A DNA stretch of 64,000 nucleotides. Source: JBBDMC01 sp963775235 (GTDB taxonomy: Bacteria; Pseudomonadota; Alphaproteobacteria; Rhizobiales; Kaistiaceae). Shown in pieces: positions 1 to 8,586 of this stretch (positions are counted from its first letter, which is position 1; each line of letters opens with the position of its first letter). A model generated the notes under the pieces. That model was given only the letters and a program-made list of their open reading frames with translations, was not told the origin of the DNA and ran no database searches. The position numbers and the translations under genes were made by a program. The stretch lies in NCBI GenBank assembly GCA_963775235.1, contig CAVZHY010000004.1:224545-288544 (forward strand). The letters run 5' to 3'.

Positions 1-1
1 A

Positions 2-334
2 CGCATGGCCTGCGCCGGCACCGGAGCCAGCGTCTTCGTCGAGCAGCAGATGGACGCCACGGCCGGTGACACTGCGTGGTTTGCCATTCGTCCTGAGAAG
101 GTCGCGATCTCCCTCGATCGCCCGGCCGATGTCACGGTCAACACCGTTGCCGGCAAGGTATGGGACATCGGCTATCTGGGCGACGTGTCGATCTATCACG
201 TCCGCCTGAAGACGGGGGCGATCGTCAAGGCCACCGTCACCAATCGCACGCGGCTGGTGGAGCGGCCGATCACCTGGGAGGACGACGTATGGCTGTCGTG
301 GTCCCGCGACGCCGGCGTTGTGCTGACGAACTGA
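2..334 (+). CDS. potG: Polyamine ABC transporter ATP-binding protein, C-terminal part (5' truncated)
   Basis: Only the last ~110 residues are present, since the frame is open to the window edge and no start is visible. The piece carries a FAIRPEKV segment followed by a short beta-rich stretch, which is the TOBE domain found at the C-terminus of PotA/PotG/MalK-type ATPases. The Walker and signature motifs would lie outside the window. Two permease genes of the PotH/PotI type follow in the same direction, so this is the ATPase of a putrescine/spermidine-type importer. The substrate assignment rests on the permeases and is inference. An iron or other polyol-type importer of the same superfamily is less likely. 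Confidence 0.8.
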   Translation, partial: RMACAGTGASVFVEQQMDATAGDTAWFAIRPEKVAISLDRPADVTVNTVAGKVWDIGYLGDVSIYHVRLKTGAIVKATVTNRTRLVERPITWEDDVWLSWSRDAGVVLTN

Positions 335-367
335 TAGGTCGGTTTGAGGCGCGGGGAGGGGAGCACC

Positions 368-1291
368 GTGGAGCGACAGGGCAAGGCAAGGCGGAACCCA
401 TGGCGCTGGCTGGTCGTGATCATTCCGTACGCCTGGCTGGTCGGACTGTTCTTGGTGCCGTTCCTCATCGTCTTCAAGATCTCGTTTTCGACGACCGTCC
501 TCGCGGTGCCGCCGTATGCGCCGTCGCTGGATTTCTCTGCCGGCCTGTCCGGTCTGATTAATGAAATCAGGCAGTTTACCGTCGACAACTATGTCTGGCT
601 CACTCAGGACGCGCTCTATGCCCGAGCCTACCTGTCGAGCCTGCTCATCGCCGCAGTGTCGACCATCCTGGTCCTCCTTGTCGGCTATCCGATCGCTTAC
701 GGCATGGCACGCGCGCCGAGGGCCTGGCAGCCGACGCTGCTGATGATGGCCATCCTGCCGTTCTGGACCTCGTTCCTGATCCGCGTCTACGCCTGGATCG
801 GTATCCTGAAGAAAGAGGGGCTGCTCAACCAGCTCCTGCTCTGGCTTCACCTCATCAGCGAGCCGCTGACTATCCTGAGCACCAACTGGGCTGTCTACAT
901 CGGCATCGTCTATTCCTATCTGCCGTTCATGATCCTGCCGCTGTTCGCCGCTCTCGAACGCATGGACGAGTCGCTGCTCGAGGCGGCTTCCGATCTCGGC
1001 TCACCGCCTCTGCGTGCCTTCTGGCAGGTGACCTTTCCGCTGTCGTTGCCGGGCGTCGTTGCCGGCTGCCTCCTGGTGTTCATCCCCGTGACCGGCGAGT
1101 TCGTCATCCCCGATCTTCTCGGCGGATCCGGGACGCTGATGATCGGCCGGACGCTGTGGGCGGAGTTCTTCAACAACCGGGATTGGCCTGTTGCCTCGGC
1201 GGTCGCCGTCATCCTGCTTTTGATCCTGGTGGTGCCGATCGTCATCTTCCAAAACCGCGCCGCGGGCGCTGAGGGCGGACTGGGAACATGA
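368..1291 (+). CDS. potH: Spermidine/putrescine ABC transporter permease, PotH/PotB type
   Basis: Inner-membrane permease of about 307 residues. It has an N-terminal membrane segment around residues 10-30, a large periplasmic loop, and then five more hydrophobic segments. The cytoplasmic EAA loop that docks the ATPase is visible near residues 204-220 (EAASDLGSPPL). I use the GTG at 368 because GAGGGG lies 6-7 bases upstream. A TTG at 344 would add eight unconserved residues. The gene starts 33 bases after the ATPase stop and precedes the second permease, which is the usual potGHI order. The family assignment is firm but the exact polyamine is not. Confidence 0.87.
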   Translation: MERQGKARRNPWRWLVVIIPYAWLVGLFLVPFLIVFKISFSTTVLAVPPYAPSLDFSAGLSGLINEIRQFTVDNYVWLTQDALYARAYLSSLLIAAVSTILVLLVGYPIAYGMARAPRAWQPTLLMMAILPFWTSFLIRVYAWIGILKKEGLLNQLLLWLHLISEPLTILSTNWAVYIGIVYSYLPFMILPLFAALERMDESLLEAASDLGSPPLRAFWQVTFPLSLPGVVAGCLLVFIPVTGEFVIPDLLGGSGTLMIGRTLWAEFFNNRDWPVASAVAVILLLILVVPIVIFQNRAAGAEGGLGT

Positions 1292-1355
1292 TGTTCAGGC
1301 ACCGGCGGGAGAGGGCGGCCATTCCGCGGCCGCGAACCGCGAGGCATGTCGCCTG

Positions 1356-2174
1356 ATGCGCCGATTCTCCTGGTTCAACCTCACCTCGGTCACGTGCGGC
1401 TTCGCCTTTCTCTATCTGCCGATCGTGATCCTGGTGATCTACTCCTTCAACCAATCGCGCCTTGTCACCGTGTGGGGCGGATTTTCAGCCAAATGGTACG
1501 GGGCTCTGCTGAGCGACCAGGCCCTTCTCGACGCTGCCTGGGTGACGCTGAGGGTTGCGCTCCTTTCCGCCTCGGTTGCCACCGTCCTCGGGACCCTTGC
1601 CGCGGTCGTTCTCGACCGTTTCGGACGCTTCAAGGGTCGCGCGCTCTTTTCCGGCATGATCTATGCAGCGCTGGTCATGCCCGACGTCATTACCGGGCTG
1701 TCGCTGCTCCTGCTTTTCGTGGCCGTCGGCATTGCCCGCGGATTCTGGACCATCGTGCTGGCCCACATCACGTTTTCGATGTGCTACGTGGCCGTCGTCG
1801 TCCAGTCCCGGCTGGTGACCTTCGACCGCAGCCTCGAGGAGGCTGCCGCCGACCTCGGTTGTCCACCGCTGAAGACATTCCTTGTGATCACGCTGCCCAT
1901 CGTTGCGCCGGCTGTCGTCGCGGGCTGGATGCTGGCGTTCACCCTTTCGCTTGACGATCTGGTGATCGCCTCGTTTACGACCGGTCCCGGTGCCACCACG
2001 CTGCCGATGAAGATCTACAGCCAGGTGCGCCTGGGCGTGACACCGGAAATCAATGCCGTCTGTACTATCCTCATCGCATTCGTGACCACCGGGGTCATCG
2101 TCGCCTCGGTGTTCAGCAAACGTCGCGAGGTGGAGCGCCAGCGTGCCGAGCGTCTGGCCGCAGCGGCCCCGTAG
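1356..2174 (+). CDS. potI: Spermidine/putrescine ABC transporter permease, PotI/PotC type
   Basis: Second membrane subunit of the importer, 272 residues. It has an N-terminal hydrophobic segment (residues 12-32) and an NQSR element just after it, typical of PotC/PotI. The EAA loop is near residues 160-180 (EEAAADLGCPPLKTF), and SLDDLVIASF is conserved in this subfamily. It is expected to dimerise with the upstream permease and pass substrate from a periplasmic PotD/PotF-like binding protein, which is not in this window. It lies 64 bases downstream of the first permease, probably in the same operon. The next gene downstream is convergent. Confidence 0.88.
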   Translation: MRRFSWFNLTSVTCGFAFLYLPIVILVIYSFNQSRLVTVWGGFSAKWYGALLSDQALLDAAWVTLRVALLSASVATVLGTLAAVVLDRFGRFKGRALFSGMIYAALVMPDVITGLSLLLLFVAVGIARGFWTIVLAHITFSMCYVAVVVQSRLVTFDRSLEEAAADLGCPPLKTFLVITLPIVAPAVVAGWMLAFTLSLDDLVIASFTTGPGATTLPMKIYSQVRLGVTPEINAVCTILIAFVTTGVIVASVFSKRREVERQRAERLAAAAP

Positions 2175-2177
2175 CGA

Positions 2178-2636
2178 TCAGGGCTGCTGAACCGGTATCG
2201 GGCCCGTCGGTCGTGGCGGTTTGATGTGCCGCCGCACGTCCGGCGGGGTGTCCTCGATAGCACCGGCGACCAGTTCCTGCCCCGCCATCTGCAGATCGTT
2301 GGTCTTCTGCCTCAGATCGGCAAAAGCAGCCTCAAGCGCGGGGCGGTCGAGCGGCTCGGCCCGCATCGCCTGGAACATCTTCTGCCGGGCCGCCTCCACG
2401 TCATCGACCTTCGTGCGGAACTGGTCGCGATTGTTGCGCGCGCGCTTGGCCACCGCCTGCCGGATTTCCGGGGGAAAGTCACGCATCCCCATTGCCACCA
2501 GCCGCTCGATATCGCCCGGTCCCGGCCGCGGGCCGGCCGCCCGCCCGACCGCGAACCCGGCGATCAGAAGATTGGCCGCCAGCGACACGAACAGCAGCGC
2601 CAATAGGGTGACCGCGAAAGGCCCGCGGATGGTCAT
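2178..2636 (-). CDS. Membrane-anchored periplasmic sensor-like protein (heavy-metal sensor/CpxP-like fold)
   Basis: 152 residues with one N-terminal membrane anchor (about residues 8-30) and a charged helical periplasmic domain. The pattern of an FPPEIR element, a central helix pair and a final PPDVRR resembles the Metal_resist/CnrX and CpxP/Spy families. Its ATG overlaps the stop of the anti-sigma gene by four bases, so the two are translationally coupled. It is the last gene of a set reading EF-hand protein, sigma factor, anti-sigma factor, sensor. CnrX-type metal ligands are missing: there is no cysteine and only one histidine, near the C-terminus. Metal sensing is therefore doubtful and envelope-stress or chaperone-type sensing is an alternative. 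Confidence 0.6.
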   Translation of the reverse strand: MTIRGPFAVTLLALLFVSLAANLLIAGFAVGRAAGPRPGPGDIERLVAMGMRDFPPEIRQAVAKRARNNRDQFRTKVDDVEAARQKMFQAMRAEPLDRPALEAAFADLRQKTNDLQMAGQELVAGAIEDTPPDVRRHIKPPRPTGPIPVQQP

Positions 2637-3061
2637 AGCAGCCCTCCCGACGGGTCGATTGTATCGAGCGTCGTCGTTGCAGTGCCAAATGCGAGCCCGG
2701 CAAGCGCGGAGTCGTCCTGGCTTTGCGGTATTGCGAGACCGAGAACGAAGCCGACGGCGAGAAATGCAGCCATCGCCGCACCCGACCAGGCGAGTAGCCG
2801 CCGCGTCGGTCGCACTGTGACCTCGCGGTGCCGGTCGCCCCGGATGCCGGAGATGATCGCGCCGATCGCTGCCGCGTCGACGGGTGCAGGACGCGTTACG
2901 GTGGCCAGCAGCGCATCAAGCCGCGCCGCTTCGGCAAGCATCCGTCTCGCCGCTGCGTCGCCGTCGGCGAACGCCTTCGCCTCAACGCGCACCGCCTCCG
3001 GCCAACGCCCGATGTCCCCGCCGTAGCGGTCGAGTGCCTGCTCGAACTGGTCCTTTGTCAT
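2633..3061 (-). CDS. Probable anti-sigma factor, single membrane span
   Basis: 142 residues. The N-terminal ~70 residues are soluble and helical (DQFEQALDRYGGDIGRWP), which would be the cytoplasmic sigma-binding part. One membrane segment sits around residues 88-110 (LLAWSGAAMAAFLAVGF), followed by a short periplasmic tail. Start and stop lie three bases from the sigma gene and four bases inside the sensor gene. That arrangement is the usual one for an ECF sigma factor and its membrane anti-sigma partner. No zinc-binding HxxxCxxC motif is visible, so it is not a ZAS-type anti-sigma. The call rests on context and topology, since sequence families here are poorly conserved. Confidence 0.65.
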   Translation of the reverse strand: MTKDQFEQALDRYGGDIGRWPEAVRVEAKAFADGDAAARRMLAEAARLDALLATVTRPAPVDAAAIGAIISGIRGDRHREVTVRPTRRLLAWSGAAMAAFLAVGFVLGLAIPQSQDDSALAGLAFGTATTTLDTIDPSGGLL

Positions 3062-3064
3062 CGT

Positions 3065-3742
3065 TCATGTCTCCCCTCGCGAGTCGCGGGCGGCGAGCCT
3101 GGTCCTCAGCGTTCGTCGCGCCCTGACCAGCAACTGCTCCACCGCCCCGACCGACAGCCCCATCATTTCCGCTATTTCCGCGGTTGCCCGTTCGCCATCG
3201 GCGACGAGCAGGATCGCGGCACGCTGACGCGGCGGCAACGCGCGAATGTCACGGACCACCGTCGCCAGCTCGCCGCCGGCCGCGAGCCGCTGATCGGCGG
3301 CCGGATCCGGGTCATGCAACTCAGCCGCGTCCTCAAGTCCAAAGAAGCGGCGCACCCGTCGCCGTCGACTGGCATCGATCGCCCGGTTGATGGCGATCCG
3401 GGTCAGGTAGGCGGAAAGTGGGGGCCCGCCCGGCTGCCAACGCCTCGCGTTGCGCCACAAGCTCCAGAACGTCTCCTGGACGATGTCGTCGGCCTCGGAG
3501 ACGCCATCGGCGAAACTCAGCGCCAACGCCTTGAGCCGGCCGCTGTGACGCCGGACGATCTCGGTGAACGCGCGTTCGTCGCCGGCGGCGATCCGTTCGA
3601 CGAGGATCTCATCCGATTCCTGGCTCGTCGCCGCGACCGTCACACCCGAACCGCGCGCTCCTTCACTACGACCGCCGTACCTCGGCGCCGATGCTTTGTT
3701 GCGCGGTGCGAGCGACGGAGCAAGCGTCATGAACGAAGTCAT
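3065..3742 (-). CDS. ECF-family RNA polymerase sigma factor
   Basis: 225 residues in the frame used. Region 2 is recognisable (RAFTEIVRRH then DDIVQETFWSLWRNA, about residues 54-101) and binds the -10 element and core polymerase. Region 4 (ATAEIAEMMGLSVGAVEQLLVRARRTL, about residues 184-212) is the -35 helix-turn-helix. The first ~33 residues are basic and low-complexity. A GTG at 3643 with AAGGAG about 13 bases upstream is an alternative start that removes them. It is followed by the anti-sigma and sensor genes, so it is expected to be held inactive at the membrane. The target promoters and signal are unknown. It lacks the NepR/PhyR context of EcfG. Confidence 0.87.
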   Translation of the reverse strand: MTSFMTLAPSLAPRNKASAPRYGGRSEGARGSGVTVAATSQESDEILVERIAAGDERAFTEIVRRHSGRLKALALSFADGVSEADDIVQETFWSLWRNARRWQPGGPPLSAYLTRIAINRAIDASRRRRVRRFFGLEDAAELHDPDPAADQRLAAGGELATVVRDIRALPPRQRAAILLVADGERATAEIAEMMGLSVGAVEQLLVRARRTLRTRLAARDSRGET

Positions 3743-3776
3743 GGCTTCTCGCCCCGTTCGCCCGGCGTTCCGATGG

Positions 3777-4502
3777 CTAGCGTGCCCCGCCGAGTCCCAA
3801 GCGCGGGGACCTGGCGGCGGCGAATTCGTCCTTCGAGATGACGCCGTCGCCGTTGGTGTCGAGGTAATCGAACACGCGCAAACGCTGCGCCGTCAGCCCT
3901 GTCTCGCTGCCTTGTCCGGCGTCGGGGCTGGCACTCTGCGGCCCGTTCGGGCCCGGGCCTGCGCCCATGCTCGGCCCTGGACCCTGGCCCATGCTCGGCC
4001 CTGGACCTTGGCCCATGCTCGGCCCGGGACCCTGTCCCATGTTGGGTCCGGGACCTTGAGGTCCGTTCGGCCCGGGATGCCCGCGGCGAATTTGCGGCCG
4101 TTCGGCCATTTGTGGTTCCATCATCTCCGGTCCCATGCGGTTGCCACGCCAATTGTTCCCGGGCTGCCCGCCAGGACCGCGGCGGAAACTGAACTGATCG
4201 TTGGCGTTGCCATGCCCGTTGCCCATTCGTCCCATACGCATGTGGTTCAGGGCCCCTTGAAGCTCCTGCTCCGACAAAGTGCCGTTGTGGTCGGCGTCGA
4301 GAGCGGCAAATATCGCGTTAGTCAGGGCGCTGGCCTCGTCCTTGTCAATCGCGCCATCGCCGTTGCGGTCGAGCAAGTTGAACATGATGGACGGTTCCAT
4401 CCTCCCGTCGGACTTGAGCGTCGGGGCCGCAGAAAGGGGCTGCGTGGTTGCGACCGCCGCTGCGAGCGCCGCCCCGGCGATGATCAAGGCTTTCGCGTGC
4501 AT
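3777..4502 (-). CDS. Exported EF-hand protein with Gly-Pro-Met repeats
   Basis: 241 residues. I start at the ATG at 4500-4502, which has GAAGGAA just upstream and begins a clear signal peptide (residues 1-27, ending near LSAAP). Three EF-hand loops are visible: DRNGDGAIDKDE near residue 45, DADHNGTLSEQE near 70, and DTNGDGVISKDE near 215. Each keeps the acidic ligands and the invariant glycine, so calcium binding is likely. Between the second and third lies a Met/Gly/Pro/Asn-rich linker with four MGQGPGPS-type octapeptides. It is the first gene before the ECF sigma factor, which suggests a link to the sigma system, but no function is established. Confidence 0.75.
   Translation of the reverse strand: MHAKALIIAGAALAAAVATTQPLSAAPTLKSDGRMEPSIMFNLLDRNGDGAIDKDEASALTNAIFAALDADHNGTLSEQELQGALNHMRMGRMGNGHGNANDQFSFRRGPGGQPGNNWRGNRMGPEMMEPQMAERPQIRRGHPGPNGPQGPGPNMGQGPGPSMGQGPGPSMGQGPGPSMGAGPGPNGPQSASPDAGQGSETGLTAQRLRVFDYLDTNGDGVISKDEFAAARSPRLGLGGAR
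3964..4059. repeat. Four tandem 24-bp repeats inside the EF-hand gene
   Basis: Four consecutive 24-base units start at 3964, 3988, 4012 and 4036. The first two differ at one base and the last two are more diverged. On the coding (minus) strand each unit encodes an octapeptide of the MGQGPGPS type. Because the unit is a multiple of three, gain or loss of copies would keep the frame, so copy number may vary between strains. Confidence 0.85.
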
Positions 4503-4592
4503 AGGAAATTCCTTCGTGCCGGGCGTCGCCAATCGACGCCCTTCACGGTAGTCACGCGGTAAGCGGCCGGCTCCTACGCTCGCGCAACGGCA

Positions 4593-6389
4593 TCAGCCGC
4601 GAGGAGAAGCCTCGTTGCCGCGACCAGCGCTTTCAGAATTGAGGGTGAATTCCGGCGCCCACCACGTTCCGCCGATTGTGAGCGGAACCTCATGCGTCGG
4701 TCCGGTTGCGGCGGTGGAGAGCGTCGCTTTGGCGTTGACAATGCCGCTCACCACAGACCCCCAGCCGCTGACGGCAACGCGGTAGCCCTTGCCCTCAGCA
4801 ACCAGATCATGGGTTTCCAATGTGCCGCCGCCGATCGACAGGCTTCCTGCCAGGCTTGTGAAGTCAGTCGCCGTCGTCGTGGGACCGATCGGGGCCGCCG
4901 GAGGATCGACGGCCAGAGCAGCCAGGGCGTTGACATCGACGCCGGTGAGCGAACCATCGGCGAGGGCAAACATGATCGTGCCGGTGATCGACTGGGCAAA
5001 TTCGCCCCAGTTTTGCCCCTGACCGCTGGCGTCGATAACCGCAGCACCGGTCCCGTCGAGGACCGGAATGTGCGCGAGGTCGCTGAGCGCGACATGTGTT
5101 GGCACTCCGGCAAAGTTGGCATGCGCGGTCGCCGACAGCGTCGCGCCGTCCATCGCCGCAGTAATGTTGCCTTCGAGGCGCCCGCCGTAGAACTGCGCCT
5201 CCTTCACATCGACGGTGGCTTTTCCGTCGTTGGCCGATGCCGAAAGGACCGCCTGTCCGATCCGTGCGGTTCCGATCAAAATCTGCTCTGCGGATATGTT
5301 AAGGGCGATATCGACGCCGTCGGCAATCGGCAGATGGGTTGGGGCGACCAGCGCGGATCCGTTCGACACCAGGTCTGCACGCATGGCTTCGGCGTAAGGC
5401 GACAGATCCAGCTTGGCCGTCGTCAGGGTGGCGCGGATCGCGGGCCAAGGACCGGCGAAGTGCGCCGACAGAGTCCCCTTTGCACTGTTGCCGTCAAGTT
5501 CGATCGTCGCGTCCGAGAACGACATTGTCGGACCGGACCAGTCAAGCGCCCCCTTGATCGATGCCGCACCGAGGATCGACCCCGTTCCCATGGGAGTGCC
5601 CATCCACTCAATGGTTCGCCGCAAAGACGACGTCGTCAGCGAGGCATCACCATGGAAGCGGAAATCGTCCAGGCTGCTGAGGTTGCCGCTGAACGATACC
5701 CTGAGCGGCGTAGAACCGATTGCGAAACGCACCGCGGAAGGATTCCCCGCTGCCAGTTCGAACGGCTTGGCGACTGATCCACTGAATTCCACCGTTTCCC
5801 CGTGCCATTGCAGGGTGCCCGTTCCGCTGAACGCATCCGCGGCCTCCGGCCACGAGGCATCGAGTTCGACGTCATTCATTTCCTCGTGCTGATCCGAGGC
5901 CAGGTTGTCGTAGATGATCGTGCCGTTGGTAAGCGTGATACGTCCGACGGCAGCCGCCGTCCGTGGCGTCGCGCTCGATGCGGTCGAACCTTCGGTCCGC
6001 GGACCGCGCCAGTTGGTTTGTCCCTTTTCGTCGACGACGAGATGGATGCGCGGCTGGTCGAGCGCGAACTCTTCGAATTGCACGCGCCCAAGAAGGAGTG
6101 GCAGAACCCGCAGCCTTGTGGTTACGGTCGCCGCAGCTATGAACGGGTCGTCGCCCATCCCCTCGCGGTTGGCGATGGTGAGATCGCCGACGCTGACGGA
6201 AAGGTGTGGATAGATCGACAAACTCGGATCGCCCTTGAGCGTGACTTCGCGCCCCGTCAGCTCGGAAATCCGGTCGGCAATCCTCTGCTTGAAAAGGTCG
6301 GCGGAAACCAGATCGGGCAACACCGTCGCCGCAAGCGCCACGACACCGACGATGACGATAGCGATGGCCAGACGGGCAATGCGTTTCAT
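4593..6389 (-). CDS. AsmA family protein
   Basis: 598 residues. The start is the ATG at 6387-6389, which opens a typical membrane anchor (MKRIARLAIAIVIVGVVAL). The long frame extends ~87 unconserved codons further. After the anchor come the AsmA N-terminal features (F.ADLFKQRIADRISELTGREV, then SVGDLTIANREGM), a beta-strand-rich middle, and a C-terminal AsmA-type segment with GSLTGVDVNALA near residue 480. AsmA proteins are envelope-anchored members of the repeating beta-groove lipid-transfer group and affect outer-membrane biogenesis. It is transcribed away from the acetoacetyl-CoA synthetase gene, with which it shares a ~150-base divergent promoter region. Confidence 0.8.
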   Translation of the reverse strand: MKRIARLAIAIVIVGVVALAATVLPDLVSADLFKQRIADRISELTGREVTLKGDPSLSIYPHLSVSVGDLTIANREGMGDDPFIAAATVTTRLRVLPLLLGRVQFEEFALDQPRIHLVVDEKGQTNWRGPRTEGSTASSATPRTAAAVGRITLTNGTIIYDNLASDQHEEMNDVELDASWPEAADAFSGTGTLQWHGETVEFSGSVAKPFELAAGNPSAVRFAIGSTPLRVSFSGNLSSLDDFRFHGDASLTTSSLRRTIEWMGTPMGTGSILGAASIKGALDWSGPTMSFSDATIELDGNSAKGTLSAHFAGPWPAIRATLTTAKLDLSPYAEAMRADLVSNGSALVAPTHLPIADGVDIALNISAEQILIGTARIGQAVLSASANDGKATVDVKEAQFYGGRLEGNITAAMDGATLSATAHANFAGVPTHVALSDLAHIPVLDGTGAAVIDASGQGQNWGEFAQSITGTIMFALADGSLTGVDVNALAALAVDPPAAPIGPTTTATDFTSLAGSLSIGGGTLETHDLVAEGKGYRVAVSGWGSVVSGIVNAKATLSTAATGPTHEVPLTIGGTWWAPEFTLNSESAGRGNEASPRG

Positions 6390-6540
6390 GCGATCGGGGC
6401 TTCCCTCGCCGCGGTCTTTTTCGATAGGAAGAACGGCCGCGTTTCGCAAGGAAATTCTGTCCATTGACGGGCGGTGACACGACGTGGCCAGCACAATTCG
6501 CAAGGGGCGTCGGCACGGCGTCGATAGTGAGGGAAAACCA

Positions 6541-8499
6541 ATGAATTCCGACGAACCCTCATGGCGCCCGTCTCCCGAGGCAGTCGCTGCGGCGCCGATG
6601 ACCGCGTTCGCGGCTGAAGCGGCGCGCCTCGCCCGCCACCCGTTCGGCACCTACCGCTCGCTTCACGCCTGGTCTGTTGACGACCGTGCCGCGTTCTGGA
6701 GCCTGGTATGGGACTTCGCCGGGGTCATCGGCGACAAGGGGGAACGGATCCTCGTCAACGGCGACGAGATGCCCGGCGCTCGCTTCTTTCCTGACGCCAC
6801 CCTTAACTTCGCCGAGAACCTGCTGCGCCGTCACGACGACACCGACGCGATTGTCTTTCGCGCCGAAGGCAGGGCTACCCGGCGCCTGTCGTGGGGCCAA
6901 CTCACCGACCTTGTTTCGCGCCTGCAGCAGGCTTTTCGCGCTGCTGGTGTCGGTCCCGGCGACCGGGTCGCCGCGTTGATGCCGAACATGCCCGAGGCGG
7001 TGGCTGCCGCTCTCGCCGCCGCTTCGATCGGTGCGGTATGGTCCTCGGCCTCGCCCGATTTCGGACCGGCTGGAGTCGTCGATCGTTTCGGGCAGATCGA
7101 ACCAAAGCTGTTCATCGCCTGCGACGGTTACGTGTACGGCGGCAAGACCTTCGAGGTCGGCGAGAAATTGCGGGCGGTCATCGCCGACCTGCCGACGGTG
7201 GCTGCGACCATCATCGTGCCCCACCTCGGCATCGCCGATCGCGTCGCCGAGGCCGTCCCGAATGCGCGCACGCTCGACGCAGCGCTCGCACCGCATGCAC
7301 CGCAGCCGGTCGTCTTCACGCGGCTGCCATTCGCACATCCGCTATACATCCTGTTTTCCTCGGGGACGACCGGGGTGCCCAAGTGCATCGTCCACTCAGC
7401 CGGCGGTGTGCTCGTCCAGCACCTCAAGGAGCAGCAACTTCACTGCAGCATCAAGCAGGGTGACCGGGTTTTCTACTTCACCACCCTCGGCTGGATGATG
7501 TGGAACTGGCTCGTTTCGTCGCTGGCCTCGGAGGCTACGCTGGTTCTCTTCGACGGCTCGCCGTTTCATCCCTCGCCAGCCGCGCTGTTCGAGTACGCCG
7601 AGAGCGAGCGCGTGACCTTCTTCGGCACCTCGGCGAAGTTCATCGACGCGGTGAAGAAGGCCGACTATCGCCCGGTCGATCATCATTATCTCGCCGCCGT
7701 GCGCACGATCGCGTCGACTGGCTCGCCGCTCGCGCCCGAGAGCTTCGACTTTGTCTACGATGCCATAAAACCGGACGTGCACCTCGCCTCGATCTCAGGC
7801 GGCACCGACATCGTTTCATGCTTCGTGCTTGGCGTTCCAATCGAACCGGTGTGGCGCGGGGAGATTCAGGGTCCTGGCCTTGGCCTCGCCGTCGACGTGT
7901 TCGACGAGGACGGGCAACCCCTCGTCTCCGGCAAGGGTGAACTGGTGTGCGTCAAGACGTTTCCCGCCATGCCGCTCGGATTCTGGAATGATCCCGACGG
8001 GACGCGCTATCGCGCCGCCTATTTCGAGCGCTTTCCCGGCGTGTGGCATCACGGCGACTTCGCCGAGTGGACGACCCACGGCGGCATGATCATCCATGGT
8101 CGTTCCGACGCCACCCTCAACCCCGGCGGTGTGCGCATCGGGACGGCCGAGATCTACCGCCAGGTCGAGCAGATCCCTGAGGTCGTGGAAGCGCTGGCGA
8201 TCGGGCAGGACTGGCAGGGCGACGTCCGTGTCGTGCTTTTCGTGCGCCTCGCCGGCGGGGCCACGCTCGACGAAGACCTGATCCGGCGCATCCAGAGTCG
8301 CATACGTTACGGCGCCAGCCCACGCCATGTGCCGGCCAGGATCGTTGCCGTCGCCGACATCCCGCGCACCAAGTCTGGCAAGATCGTCGAGATCGCGGTG
8401 CGCAACATCGTCCACGGCCGGCCGGTCAGGAACCAGGAAGCCCTGGCCAATCCCGAGGCACTCGACTATTTCCGCGACCTCGCAGTGCTGGCTGAATGA
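6541..8499 (+). CDS. Acetoacetyl-CoA synthetase (acetoacetate-CoA ligase)
   Basis: 652 residues, the usual length for this family. It joins acetoacetate to CoA at the expense of ATP through an acyl-adenylate. The adenylation motif LFSSGTTGVPKCIVHS is at about residues 270-285. The YFTTLGWMMWNW segment that separates acetoacetyl-CoA from acetyl-CoA synthetases is near 317, and the catalytic lysine region TKSGKIVEI is near 609. The start at 6541 has GAGGGA upstream; an ATG at 6484 is too far out. The enzyme lets the cell reuse ketone bodies from polyhydroxybutyrate, which fits the phasin gene 6 kb away. No local operon partner is seen. Confidence 0.92.
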   Translation: MNSDEPSWRPSPEAVAAAPMTAFAAEAARLARHPFGTYRSLHAWSVDDRAAFWSLVWDFAGVIGDKGERILVNGDEMPGARFFPDATLNFAENLLRRHDDTDAIVFRAEGRATRRLSWGQLTDLVSRLQQAFRAAGVGPGDRVAALMPNMPEAVAAALAAASIGAVWSSASPDFGPAGVVDRFGQIEPKLFIACDGYVYGGKTFEVGEKLRAVIADLPTVAATIIVPHLGIADRVAEAVPNARTLDAALAPHAPQPVVFTRLPFAHPLYILFSSGTTGVPKCIVHSAGGVLVQHLKEQQLHCSIKQGDRVFYFTTLGWMMWNWLVSSLASEATLVLFDGSPFHPSPAALFEYAESERVTFFGTSAKFIDAVKKADYRPVDHHYLAAVRTIASTGSPLAPESFDFVYDAIKPDVHLASISGGTDIVSCFVLGVPIEPVWRGEIQGPGLGLAVDVFDEDGQPLVSGKGELVCVKTFPAMPLGFWNDPDGTRYRAAYFERFPGVWHHGDFAEWTTHGGMIIHGRSDATLNPGGVRIGTAEIYRQVEQIPEVVEALAIGQDWQGDVRVVLFVRLAGGATLDEDLIRRIQSRIRYGASPRHVPARIVAVADIPRTKSGKIVEIAVRNIVHGRPVRNQEALANPEALDYFRDLAVLAE

Positions 8500-8586
8500 G
8501 CGTGGCGATCGATAGCAGTTCCTGAATTCAACGTGCCGTTCGGGCCGCCCAGTGCAGGCGACCCGAATTTGGCGCGCGAAGCGGCG

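Noticed and set aside
3964..4059. Possible CRISPR-like array
   Set aside because: The 24-base units are directly adjacent with no spacers and encode in-frame octapeptides.
5802..6467. 221-codon plus-strand frame within the AsmA gene, and similar long frames opposite other genes
   Set aside because: GC-rich DNA gives long antisense frames. The real gene has a membrane anchor and family motifs.
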